Source: Haloferacaceae archaeon
GTDB taxonomy: Archaea; Halobacteriota; Halobacteria; Halobacteriales; Haloferacaceae
Direction: 5' to 3'
NCBI GenBank assembly: GCA_018609965.1
Contig: JAHENP010000039.1
Span: forward strand, 1-8,201
Length of the DNA: 8,201 nt
This document shows positions 1 to 5,478 of this stretch, piece by piece. A program made the translations under genes and the position numbers. Every line of letters starts with the position of its first letter. Position 1 is the first letter of the stretch. The notes beneath the pieces are model-generated. The model made no database searches. It saw only the letters and a list, made by a program, of their open reading frames with translations, and was not told the origin of the DNA.

Positions 1-195
1 CACGGTCCGGAGCGCCACCCCCCACGCGAACAGCCACAGCAGAATCACGCCGACGACCGCGGCGACCAACCCCGGCGACGCCCGGCCGACGGCCGTGGCC
101 ACCCGGCCGGCGTCGAGGGTGTACGCGAGCACCGCAAACACAGCCCCGGCCGCGAGAAACCCCACGAGGGTGGCACGGAGCCGGTCGGCCTCCAT
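1..195 (-). CDS. Flippase-like / LPG synthase TM-region membrane protein (N-terminal part)
   Basis: Only the first 65 codons are inside the window; the gene runs off the left edge. The ATG at 195-193 opens a frame starting MEADRLRATLVGFLAAG. Two hydrophobic segments are visible, residues 8-23 and about 43-60, separated by a short loop containing LDAGRVATAVGRASPGL. This pattern, a first helix, a loop of the form 'GxxxVxxAxxxAxPxLV', then a helix ending WGVALRTV, is what I know from the haloarchaeal members of the lysylphosphatidylglycerol-synthase transmembrane family (COG0392, also called flippase-like or UPF0104). These are polytopic proteins, some linked to lipid or glycolipid transfer. The gene is divergent from thiL across 71 bases. 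A TATA-like GATAC (minus strand, about 219-225) lies 27 bases before the ATG, which supports this start and a leaderless mRNA. The substrate is unknown. The family call rests on a short N-terminus only. Confidence 0.6.
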   Translation of the reverse strand, partial: MEADRLRATLVGFLAAGAVFAVLAYTLDAGRVATAVGRASPGLVAAVVGVILLWLFAWGVALRTV

Positions 196-218
196 GTCGC
201 CGGCTCCGACTGGCGCGT

Positions 219-225
219 GTATCAA
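219..225 (-). promoter_or_regulatory. TATA-like element of the flippase-like gene
   Basis: On the minus strand this reads TTGATAC, centred 27 bases upstream of the ATG at 195. That is the spacing expected for an archaeal TATA box with a leaderless transcript. The opposite gene, thiL, has only a weaker GTTTTG at about 239-244, 25 bases before its ATG. Assignment is by position and AT content in a GC-rich spacer. Confidence 0.4.
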
Positions 226-266
226 TCCAGCGAAACGGGTTTTGGCGGCGGGGCCGACCCGCGGGT

Positions 267-1139
267 ATGGACGAACACGAGGCGTTGTCGATGGTGGCCG
301 CCGACCTGCCGGCCGCCGGCGACGACGCCGCCGTTGTCGGCGAACAGGTGTTGACGACGGACATGCTCCACGAGACGACGGACTTCCCGGCGGGTGTCAC
401 CCGGCGGACGGCCGGCTGGCGGGCGGTGGGCGCCTCCCTGTCTGACCTGGCGGCGATGGGTGCCGAGGCGGTCGCGGCCGTCGCTGTCTACGGTGCGCCG
501 GCGTTCGACGAGACGGAACTCGACGGGTTCCTCCGGGGGGCTCGCGGTGTGTGTGACAGCGTCGGCGCGGAGTACGTCGGCGGCGACTTAGACGAGACTG
601 GGGAGTTCACCGTCGCGACCACGGCGTTGGGACGGACGGACGACCCACTCCGCCGGACGGGACTGGGGGTCGGTGACGCGGTGTGTGTGACGGGTGCGCT
701 CGGCCGGACTGCCGCCGCCCTGAAGCTGTTTGCGGCCGGCGAAACCGACCGCGGGAACGAGTTGTTCCGGTTCCCGCCGCGGGTCGCTGCCGGGGGTGTG
801 TTGGCGCCGTACGCGACCAGCGGGATGGACGTGAGCGACGGGCTCGCACGATCACTCCACCAGCTCGCCGCCGACAACGACTGTGGGTTCGAGATCGACG
901 GTGACAGCGTCCCGATCCACCCCGCAGTCAAACAGACGACGCCGGCCGGCGACCGGCTCGCGGCCGCGACGACCGTCGGCGAGGACTTTGAGCTGCTCGT
1001 GGCGATTCCGCCCGAACGGGTGGCCGACGCGCGTGCAGACTCCCCGGTCGAACTGACCAGGATCGGCACGGTGACGGAGACGGGTGTGCGGATGGACAGT
1101 GAGCCGTTGGCCGACGACGGGTGGCGACACGGGGAGTAG
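267..1139 (+). CDS. thiL: Thiamine-monophosphate kinase ThiL
   Basis: ThiL phosphorylates thiamine monophosphate with ATP to thiamine diphosphate, the last step of cofactor synthesis, in the cytoplasm. The 290-residue protein shows the AIR synthase/PurM-like layout. An N-terminal metal/ATP-binding motif GDDAAVV lies at 18-24. A conserved block WRAVGASLSDLAAMGA follows at 51-66. GGDL is at 105-108, followed by FTVATTALG. The start of the C-terminal domain, GDAVCVTGALGRTAAALKLF, is at 136-155. The Mg-binding DVSDGL is at 188-193, and GEDFELL is at 238-244. The length is near that of other haloarchaeal ThiL proteins, which lack the longer bacterial N-terminus. The ATG at 267 is preceded by no good Shine-Dalgarno site but by a T-rich patch 25 bases upstream, so a leaderless message is likely. 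It converges on the M50 protease gene with a 72-base gap that carries repeats. No defects are seen. Confidence 0.95.
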   Translation: MDEHEALSMVAADLPAAGDDAAVVGEQVLTTDMLHETTDFPAGVTRRTAGWRAVGASLSDLAAMGAEAVAAVAVYGAPAFDETELDGFLRGARGVCDSVGAEYVGGDLDETGEFTVATTALGRTDDPLRRTGLGVGDAVCVTGALGRTAAALKLFAAGETDRGNELFRFPPRVAAGGVLAPYATSGMDVSDGLARSLHQLAADNDCGFEIDGDSVPIHPAVKQTTPAGDRLAAATTVGEDFELLVAIPPERVADARADSPVELTRIGTVTETGVRMDSEPLADDGWRHGE

Positions 1140-1162
1140 TCGGCCGACGAGACGGCAACAAC

Positions 1163-1220
1163 GCCAGTCGGGAGACAACAACATCGGGAGATTACGGCGT
1201 CAGTCGGGAGACTACAGCGT
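1163..1220 (+). repeat. Three short direct repeats (GTCGGGAGAC boxes) between thiL and the M50 gene
   Basis: Two exact copies of CAGTCGGGAGAC begin at 1165 and 1201. A degenerate third copy between them, ATCGGGAGATTAC, begins at 1183. The last copy runs into the stop codon of the protease gene (1212-1214). The copies share orientation and are each followed by AC- or TAC-type triplets. Two more exact 10-base copies flank the other end of the same gene (2401-2410 and 2450-2459). The function is unknown; protein-binding sites, RNA processing sites or replication-slippage remnants are all possible. Confidence 0.6.
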
Positions 1221-2348
1221 CGTCACCTCGATGGGGACGAGCATGAAACACAACAGCCCGGCGAGGAAGGTGAACACGCCGACTGCGACCCGTGTGCCGT
1301 CGAGTTCCGTGTCGTCGATCGGGTGGGCGGGGCCGCGGTAGGCGATGAACGCGGCGAACACACCCCAGAACGCCCACAGCCCGACAGACTCGTTGAGCCC
1401 CAGCCCGCGGACGAAGTGGAGGTACCCGGAGACGCCGAACAACGCTGCAGGAACGAGCGCGGCGATCCGTTCCTGGTGGCGGCCGGCGATCGCCCGGAGG
1501 ATGTGTCCCCCGTCGAGTTGGCCGACCGGCAACAGGTTCAGCAGTGTGAAGAACATCCCAATCCACCCACCCATGATCACCGGGTGGGTGACCTGGTTGG
1601 CGGCCTCGTAGCCGGTCGGCTGGCCCAGCACGGTCGCGATCAGGTCCAACAACGGTGGGTTGTTGAACACGATCACGCGGGTGCCCGAGGAGACGCTCCC
1701 GGCGGGCACCTCCATCGGCCCCAACAACAGCCCGATCGCGGTGACGGCGACCGTCGCCGCCAGCCCCGCGAGCGGGCCGGCGACGCCGATGTCGAATAAC
1801 GCCTCCCGGTCGGGCATCCGACTCCGCATCCGGATCACCGCACCCATCGTTCCGAACGGGAAGAAGAACGGGATCACGTACGGGAGCGACACGTCGACGC
1901 CGTGGCGTCGGCCCATCACGTAGTGGCCGAGTTCGTGGGTCATCAACACACCGAGAACGGCGGCGGTGAACGGCCACGCTTCCAACGCCGCGAGCGGGTT
2001 CGCCGTCAACTCCGACAGCGGGACGTAGTACCAGCCGAGCGCCCCGACGAGGAGTGTCGAGACGACGGTCGCGAGGAACAACAGGATGTTCACCCACGGG
2101 ACGGTCTCGATCCCCGTCGAGTACTCGCTGGCGACGACCACGTCGCGGCCGGTGCCGGTGTCTGCCGCCTGCACGTCGTAGCCACGTTCTCTGAACGGCT
2201 CCCAGACGCGTTCGAGGAGTTCCCGTTCGGACACCTCGGAGACGCCGTAGTAGACGATCTGGTCGCCGTCACTCTGAACCTGCGTCAGGTGGAACACGTC
2301 GTCTAGCTCCGGCGGACGGGGGACCGACTCGGGGTCCTCGGCACTCAT
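1212..2348 (-). CDS. M50-family site-2-type intramembrane metalloprotease
   Basis: This is a 378-residue polytopic membrane protein that would cut membrane-embedded substrates using zinc. Residues 1-80 are soluble and acidic. Hydrophobic segments follow at about 85-109, 125-146, 157-174, 185-210, 257-278, 296-313, 321-339 and 354-373. The zinc site is explicit: HELGH at 138-142 inside a membrane segment gives two His ligands and the catalytic Glu. LDGGH at 278-282 supplies the Asp ligand (D279) of the usual C-terminal motif. The segment LPYVIPFFFPFGTMGAVI (155-172) is typical of archaeal and plant EGY-like S2P homologues. I chose ATG 2348 rather than an in-frame TTG at 2375 because an AT-rich CTTTTG sits 27 bases upstream of 2348. 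That spacing fits a leaderless mRNA, and the TTG would fall inside this promoter. The substrate is unknown, and neighbouring genes do not suggest one. Confidence 0.92.
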   Translation of the reverse strand: MSAEDPESVPRPPELDDVFHLTQVQSDGDQIVYYGVSEVSERELLERVWEPFRERGYDVQAADTGTGRDVVVASEYSTGIETVPWVNILLFLATVVSTLLVGALGWYYVPLSELTANPLAALEAWPFTAAVLGVLMTHELGHYVMGRRHGVDVSLPYVIPFFFPFGTMGAVIRMRSRMPDREALFDIGVAGPLAGLAATVAVTAIGLLLGPMEVPAGSVSSGTRVIVFNNPPLLDLIATVLGQPTGYEAANQVTHPVIMGGWIGMFFTLLNLLPVGQLDGGHILRAIAGRHQERIAALVPAALFGVSGYLHFVRGLGLNESVGLWAFWGVFAAFIAYRGPAHPIDDTELDGTRVAVGVFTFLAGLLCFMLVPIEVTTL

Positions 2349-2371
2349 CGACCGTGTTTGGCCACGGACGG

Positions 2372-2379
2372 GCAAAAGT
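2372..2379 (-). promoter_or_regulatory. TATA-like element of the M50 protease gene
   Basis: Reads ACTTTTGC on the minus strand, with its AT core (2374-2377) centred 27 to 28 bases upstream of the ATG at 2348. It is the only AT run in an otherwise GC-rich 115-base spacer. It decides the start codon of the protease gene in favour of the shorter form. Confidence 0.5.
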
Positions 2380-2400
2380 CCTTGTTCGGGGGCGTCGCGT

Positions 2401-2459
2401 GTCGGGAGACGAGCGTCGGGGGACCGGCGGGGACCGCGTGTCTCGCGCAGTCGGGAGAC
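2401..2459 (+). repeat. GTCGGGAGAC boxes upstream of the M50 gene, with an imperfect inverted repeat
   Basis: GTCGGGAGAC occurs at 2401-2410 and, as CAGTCGGGAGAC, at 2448-2459; a one-mismatch version GTCGGGGGAC lies at 2415-2424. The last copy also pairs with GTCTC at 2440-2444, forming GTCTC-(10 bases)-GAGAC. An outer GACC (2432-2435) and GGTC (2462-2465) could extend the stem across a small internal loop. The outer arm overlaps the stop codon of the winged-helix gene (2464-2466), so the stem could act in 3'-end formation of that gene. It lies 50 to 110 bases upstream of the protease ATG, so a regulatory role in protease transcription is equally possible. Confidence 0.5.
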
Positions 2460-2463
2460 CCGG

Positions 2464-2724
2464 TCAGGCCTCTGCGGGCTCGACCCGCCAGGTGGTCGCG
2501 CTCGTGTACGACCACTTCTCGACGGTCAGTTCCGAGGCCGAGTCGCGGAGCTTCACCATCAGCGCACCGATCTCCTTGGGTGAGAGGCCGACTTCCTCGG
2601 CGATGAACTTGCTCTTGAAGTACAGTTCGCCGTCTGCGGCCTTCTCCAACAGGTACTGCTTCAGCCGTGTCTCCTTGGAGGGGCTGTCCGTCTCGGCGGT
2701 GGAGGGATCTGCGGTCGTGCTCAT
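2464..2724 (-). CDS. Small haloarchaeal winged-helix-like protein (DUF7123 type)
   Basis: An 86-residue protein. Residues 1-17 are a low-complexity Ser/Thr-rich tail. Residues 18-32 form an amphipathic helix, LKQYLLEKAADGE. Then KSKFIAEEVGLSPKEIGALMVKLRD (37-61) has the look of a helix-turn-helix, and VEKWSYTSATTWRVEP (68-83) reads as two strands of a wing. I recognise this as a conserved small haloarchaeal family, to my recollection named DUF7123, with no assigned function. DNA binding is an inference from the fold pattern. The ATG at 2724 is supported by TTATAA at 2759-2764, which would place transcription start about 10 bases upstream, and by GAGGT just before the ATG. The frame stays open upstream to 3024. 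An ATG at 2805 with an AT-rich box 31 bases before it could give a 27-residue extension, but that stretch does not resemble the family and would contain the TTATAA box. Confidence 0.8.
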   Translation of the reverse strand: MSTTADPSTAETDSPSKETRLKQYLLEKAADGELYFKSKFIAEEVGLSPKEIGALMVKLRDSASELTVEKWSYTSATTWRVEPAEA

Positions 2725-3041
2725 TGTGACCTCACTCGTCGACAGGAGCCAGAGGGTGTTATAAGAGCCAGAACGTTCGGCGGCGTTCGGCTCTGTTCGG
2801 TTCATTTGGCCGACAAAACGACGGAAATCGAACCTTTTAGAACGCGACGAGAGCCGCCGAGACGTTTTACGAGCGTCGCTCGTCGTTTCTTCTGCTCGTG
2901 TTCCGATAAGAGCGCGGACGACAGATTTCGCCGCGACCGTCCGTGAGAGCGTGGTGAGACGGGGGGCGTGGGCGGCCCGCGCGGTCGGCGACGCGGGCAC
3001 GTCAGACGTTCGATCCGTCCACACGGAGTCGAAACTACCGG
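2725..3041. other. 317-base spacer without a recognisable gene
   Basis: The spacer lies between two minus-strand genes. It holds the TTATAA promoter element of the winged-helix gene (2759-2764). It also holds a second AT-rich box, CTAAAAGG on the minus strand (2833-2840). A perfect 6-bp hairpin ACGAGC-GTC-GCTCGT (2869-2883) is followed on the plus strand by TTTCTTCT. An open minus-strand frame runs through it in phase with the downstream gene. Its amino acid content (Arg/Ser/Thr-rich, few Asp or Glu) is unlike haloarchaeal proteins, so I treat it as non-coding. A short untranslated RNA is possible but not shown. Confidence 0.5.
2759..2764 (-). promoter_or_regulatory. TATA box (TTATAA) of the winged-helix gene
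   Basis: TTATAA reads the same on both strands and stands out in the GC-rich surroundings. It lies 35 to 40 bases before the ATG at 2724, predicting a leader of about ten bases that includes GAGGT, a plausible ribosome-binding site. Confidence 0.55.
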
Positions 3042-3827
3042 CTACTCGCGTTCGTGGGTCCAGAACGCCTCCGAGACGGTGGTCTCTTTTTTGAAGATCG
3101 GCACCTCTCGTTTCAGTCGGTCGATACCGTCAGAGACGGTCGCGAACGCCTCCTCCCGGTGGCCGGCCAAGACGACGACGAAGACGATGTCCTCGCCGGC
3201 GGGAATTACGCCGACCCGGTGGTGGGTCCAGACGCCGAACACACCCTTCCGGTCGGTCAGCTCCGACTCGATGGTCGCGAGTCGGTCGGCGGCGACCGCG
3301 TCGTACCGGTCGAAGGCCAACTGCGTCGTCGGCTCGTCGTTCGGGCCGTCGCGGGCCCGCACCCGGCCGGTGAACGTCGCGATCGCCCCGGATTGTTCCG
3401 CACCCGTCGCCGACTTCGCCTCGGCGACGAGCGAGGAGAGCGTGACGTACGGCTCGACGTCTCGGACGAGTGTCGCCAGCCGCTCGGGGGTGACCGCCTC
3501 GGCCGACGGGAGCCGTTCGATCACGTCGCCGGCCGTGTCGGTCTCGTCGGTCGTGTCGCTGTCGCCGACGATCACCGTCGGGAGTCTGAGCTTCGAGACA
3601 CCCGCGACCAGCGCGTAGTCGTGGTCCGGAGCGAGCCGGTCCAACAGGCTCGGGAGGTCGTCGGCGGCACGGGTGACCCGACTGCCGTCCGACGAGAGCG
3701 TCACCGTCGTGTCCGTCTCCGTCGGGTTGTCGAGACCACCCCGCGAGACTGTCGCGGTCCGACCGTCGAGACGCGACGCAACCGCCCGGAGATCGGGGTT
3801 GGCACCGACGACACTCAGTGTCTGCAC
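3042..3827 (-). CDS. moaE: Molybdopterin synthase large subunit: degenerate MobB-like domain fused to MoaE
   Basis: The C-terminal half (about 125-261) is MoaE. With the small sulfur-carrier MoaD it inserts two sulfurs into precursor Z (cPMP) to make molybdopterin. The visible MoaE hallmarks are AIATFTGRVR (148-157), HHRVG (202-206), GEDIVFVVVLAGHREEAF (211-228, with H223 and R224), and LKREVPIFKKE (238-248). K239 and K246 match the two catalytic lysines of E. coli MoaE (K119 and K126). Residues 1-110 align with the MobB-like GTP-binding domain that precedes MoaE in haloarchaea: it begins TLSVVGAN and ends with DYALVAGVSKLRLPTVIVGD. The P-loop GxxxxGKT is absent; GANPDLRA stands in its place, so this domain probably no longer binds nucleotide. 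The start is GTG at 3827, the first in-frame start with a TATA-like element at the right distance. The methyltransferase-like gene ends 25 bases upstream. Confidence 0.9.
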   Translation of the reverse strand: MQTLSVVGANPDLRAVASRLDGRTATVSRGGLDNPTETDTTVTLSSDGSRVTRAADDLPSLLDRLAPDHDYALVAGVSKLRLPTVIVGDSDTTDETDTAGDVIERLPSAEAVTPERLATLVRDVEPYVTLSSLVAEAKSATGAEQSGAIATFTGRVRARDGPNDEPTTQLAFDRYDAVAADRLATIESELTDRKGVFGVWTHHRVGVIPAGEDIVFVVVLAGHREEAFATVSDGIDRLKREVPIFKKETTVSEAFWTHERE

Positions 3828-3851
3828 GAACCGAGAGCAGTGTGGGAGACT

Positions 3852-3857
3852 GTTATC
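3852..3857 (-). promoter_or_regulatory. TATA-like element of moaE overlapping the upstream stop codon
   Basis: GATAAC on the minus strand is centred 27 bases before the GTG at 3827. It includes the TAA stop (3855-3853) of the methyltransferase-like gene. This suggests moaE can be transcribed alone as a leaderless mRNA, besides any read-through from upstream. Confidence 0.4.
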
Positions 3858-4578
3858 GGTTGTGTGTGTCGACGACGAGACAGGAGTCGGCGCCGCGTTG
3901 GAACTCGAAGTCGACGGGACGGATCTCCGGGTCGTGACCGTGGCGTTCTAACGCCAACAGGAGATCGTCCAGCCCCTCGTACCGGCGGGTCGAGAAGTCG
4001 ACCAACGGGAACACCCGCACCTCGCCGCGGGCCACCCGACAGAGTTCGCGCAACGCGGCGGCGTGGAACGCGTGGTCGAACTCGTCGGCGTACAGACACA
4101 ACAGGTGGGAACAACACACCAGATCGAAGCTGTCCGTCGGGAACGGGAGCCGTGGGAGCGCCGCCGGGAGATACCGCCCGGGCGAGGCCTCGTAGTCGGC
4201 GAGGAACCGCCCGAGTGCGCTCCACCGGTGGCTCTCCAGTTCGTCGGCGTCGTCGTACGTCTCCCAGACGTACAGCTCCTCAACGTCGTTGAGCGCGTCC
4301 ATCGCCCGCCGGAGGTCACGACGGGCGCGACTCGCAACCGCCTCGGTGGGTGCGCCGTACACTGGGTCGACCGCGTACGCCGCCGCGCCGCGAGCGGCCG
4401 CACCCGCCCTGAACCCGCTGGCACCGCCCGGACAGTCGAGCACCCGCTTGTCCGTGAGTGCCGCCGGCTCCAACCCGAACAGCTGGCAGTACTCCCGAAA
4501 CGTCCGCCCGAGGAACGCCACACCCTCGATCTCGTAGGCGGTCGTCGCCGACCCACCGGTTTCGGTCGAACACGACAT
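3853..4578 (-). CDS. SAM-dependent methyltransferase-like protein
   Basis: A 241-residue protein with the class I Rossmann methyltransferase pattern. Motif I is VLDCPGGASGF (46-56), where a Gly-rich loop after the first strand would bind S-adenosylmethionine. A second strand follows ending in AVDPVY (69-74), where the acidic residue D71 would bind the ribose. The motif IV region LPFPTDSFDLVCCSHLLCLYAD (144-165) comes next, and then LRELCRVARGEVRVFPLVDF (176-195), the usual post-motif helix and strand. CP in place of the more common GxG at the start of motif I is a variant seen in some archaeal members. The substrate is unknown; the long insert at 80-140 may form a substrate lid. I chose ATG 4578; a GTG at 4623 would add 15 residues but lies beyond the CTTTTGT element centred 32 bases upstream of 4578. 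It ends 25 bases before moaE, which may reflect co-transcription, though a functional link is not evident. Confidence 0.75.
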   Translation of the reverse strand: MSCSTETGGSATTAYEIEGVAFLGRTFREYCQLFGLEPAALTDKRVLDCPGGASGFRAGAAARGAAAYAVDPVYGAPTEAVASRARRDLRRAMDALNDVEELYVWETYDDADELESHRWSALGRFLADYEASPGRYLPAALPRLPFPTDSFDLVCCSHLLCLYADEFDHAFHAAALRELCRVARGEVRVFPLVDFSTRRYEGLDDLLLALERHGHDPEIRPVDFEFQRGADSCLVVDTHNR

Positions 4579-4603
4579 CAGTGTACAGGAGTGTACGTTA
4601 CTG
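4579..4603. promoter_or_regulatory. Operator-like repeats in the methyltransferase/pyrH divergent region
   Basis: AGTGTAC occurs twice, at 4580-4586 and 4590-4596, exactly 10 bases (one helical turn) apart. Both copies are framed by CAGT (4579-4582) and its inverted match ACTG (4600-4603). The block sits between the TATA-like CTTTTGT (minus strand, 4608-4614) and the methyltransferase start, covering the predicted transcription start. That is a position where a bound protein would block transcription. The binding protein is unknown. Confidence 0.35.
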
Positions 4604-4607
4604 TCCA

Positions 4608-4614
4608 CAAAAGT
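4608..4614 (-). promoter_or_regulatory. TATA-like element of the methyltransferase-like gene
   Basis: CTTTTGT on the minus strand, about 30 to 36 bases before the ATG at 4578, predicts transcription starting within about 5 bases of the ATG. It has the same core as the element before the protease gene. Confidence 0.4.
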
Positions 4615-4652
4615 TCTTCGCACTCGTCAGATTGGTCCGGCGGTTCGGGAGT

Positions 4653-4658
4653 CTTAAG
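4653..4658 (+). promoter_or_regulatory. TATA-like element of the pyrH-lysS unit
   Basis: CTTAAG is centred 28 bases before the ATG at 4684, predicting a leaderless transcript. No comparable element is found in the GC-rich 81-base gap before lysS, so this is probably the promoter for both genes. Confidence 0.5.
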
Positions 4659-4683
4659 CGTGGATCGACGGTAGACAGAGCTG

Positions 4684-5397
4684 ATGAGAGTGGTACTGTC
4701 GCTGGGTGGGAGCGTTCTCGCACCGGAGTTGGACGGCGGCCGGGTGGCGGCACACGCGGCGGCGGTCGAGCGGCTCGTCCACGAGGGGTGTGAACTCGGC
4801 GTCGTGGTCGGCGGCGGCGGTGTCGCCCGCAAGTACATCGGTGCCGCCAGGGAGTTGGGTGCCGACGAGGTGGCGTTGGACCGGTTGGGGATCGACGTGA
4901 CCCGACTGAACGCCCGGTTGTTGCGTGCCGGGTTCGGGGAGGGTGTCGAGCCGACGCTCGCCCGCGACTACGAGACCGCAGAGACGGCCGTCGCTCGCGG
5001 TAACACGGCGGTGATGGGCGGGGTCACGCCCGGCCAGACGACCGACGCGGTCGCGGCCGTGCTCGCGGAGTCGGTCGGGGCGGATCTGCTCGTCTACGGC
5101 ACCGGCGCAGACGGGATCTTCGACGCCGACCCCGCGGTGGAGCCGGACGCCGAGCAGTTCGACCGGCTCACCCCCGACGAGTTGGTCGAGACGATTGCGC
5201 CGATGAGCCGTGACGCCGGCGCGTCCGCGCCGGTCGACCTGTTCGCGGCGAAGCTGATCCAACGCGCCGGGATGCGGACGGTGGTGCTTGACGGCACCAA
5301 CCCCGAAGCGGTCGTCGACGCGGTGCTCACCGGCGACCACACTGGCACCGACGTGGTGCCCGCCGGGAGCACGGAGCCGAGCTACTGGGCTCACTGA
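4684..5397 (+). CDS. pyrH: Uridylate (UMP) kinase, archaeal PyrH
   Basis: PyrH transfers phosphate from ATP to UMP to give UDP in the cytoplasm, the entry to all pyrimidine nucleoside triphosphates. The 237-residue protein has the amino-acid-kinase fold. LSLGGSVLAP is at 5-14 (phosphate loop). VVGGGGVARKYIGAARELGA, 41-60, is the nucleotide-binding glycine loop. LGIDVTRLNARLL (68-80) is a signature of archaeal UMP kinases. GGVTPGQTTDAVAA lies at 112-125 and TGADGIFDADP at 140-150. APVDLFAAKLIQRAGMRTVVLDGT (182-205) forms the C-terminal core. The length is typical for archaeal PyrH, shorter than the bacterial enzyme. The protein closest in fold that could be confused with it, isopentenyl phosphate kinase, has different signatures. 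ATG 4684 is preceded by a TATA-like CTTAAG at -28. lysS follows 81 bases downstream on the same strand, an arrangement I recall as common in haloarchaea. Confidence 0.93.
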   Translation: MRVVLSLGGSVLAPELDGGRVAAHAAAVERLVHEGCELGVVVGGGGVARKYIGAARELGADEVALDRLGIDVTRLNARLLRAGFGEGVEPTLARDYETAETAVARGNTAVMGGVTPGQTTDAVAAVLAESVGADLLVYGTGADGIFDADPAVEPDAEQFDRLTPDELVETIAPMSRDAGASAPVDLFAAKLIQRAGMRTVVLDGTNPEAVVDAVLTGDHTGTDVVPAGSTEPSYWAH

Positions 5398-5478
5398 CGC
5401 GCCGGCGAAACTGGCCGTACCGTCGCCCCGCTCACGGCGGACCGACACACACACACGCTGTGAGCCCGACTGTTCCGT
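5398..5478 (+). other. pyrH-lysS intergenic spacer with an AC dinucleotide run
   Basis: The spacer is 81 bases and GC-rich, with no TATA-like element. It contains six consecutive AC units at 5445-5456, shortly before the lysS start. No stable hairpin or T-tract is present to separate the two genes, which fits read-through from the pyrH promoter. Confidence 0.4.

Noticed and set aside
95..445. Plus-strand open frame overlapping the flippase-like gene start and thiL
   Set aside because: The frame crosses a divergent promoter region and overlaps thiL out of phase; its translation is Arg/Gly-rich with no pattern.
1323..1799. Plus-strand open frame opposite the M50 protease
   Set aside because: The translation is polar, repetitive and without motifs, while the minus strand has HELGH, LDGG and membrane helices.
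2725..3024. Extending the winged-helix protein N-terminus to the ATG at 3024
   Set aside because: The added 100 residues are Arg/Ser/Thr-rich with few acidic residues, and the stretch contains the TTATAA promoter of the shorter gene.
3054..4292. Long plus-strand open frame (412 codons) opposite moaE and the methyltransferase
   Set aside because: The translation is dominated by Arg, Gly, Pro and Thr with no motif. It spans two well-supported minus-strand genes and their gap, as expected for antisense frames in GC-rich DNA.
5445..5456. Six AC units before lysS as a possible phase-variation tract
   Set aside because: It is short, lies outside the reading frame and not within a recognisable promoter, so length changes would have no evident effect.
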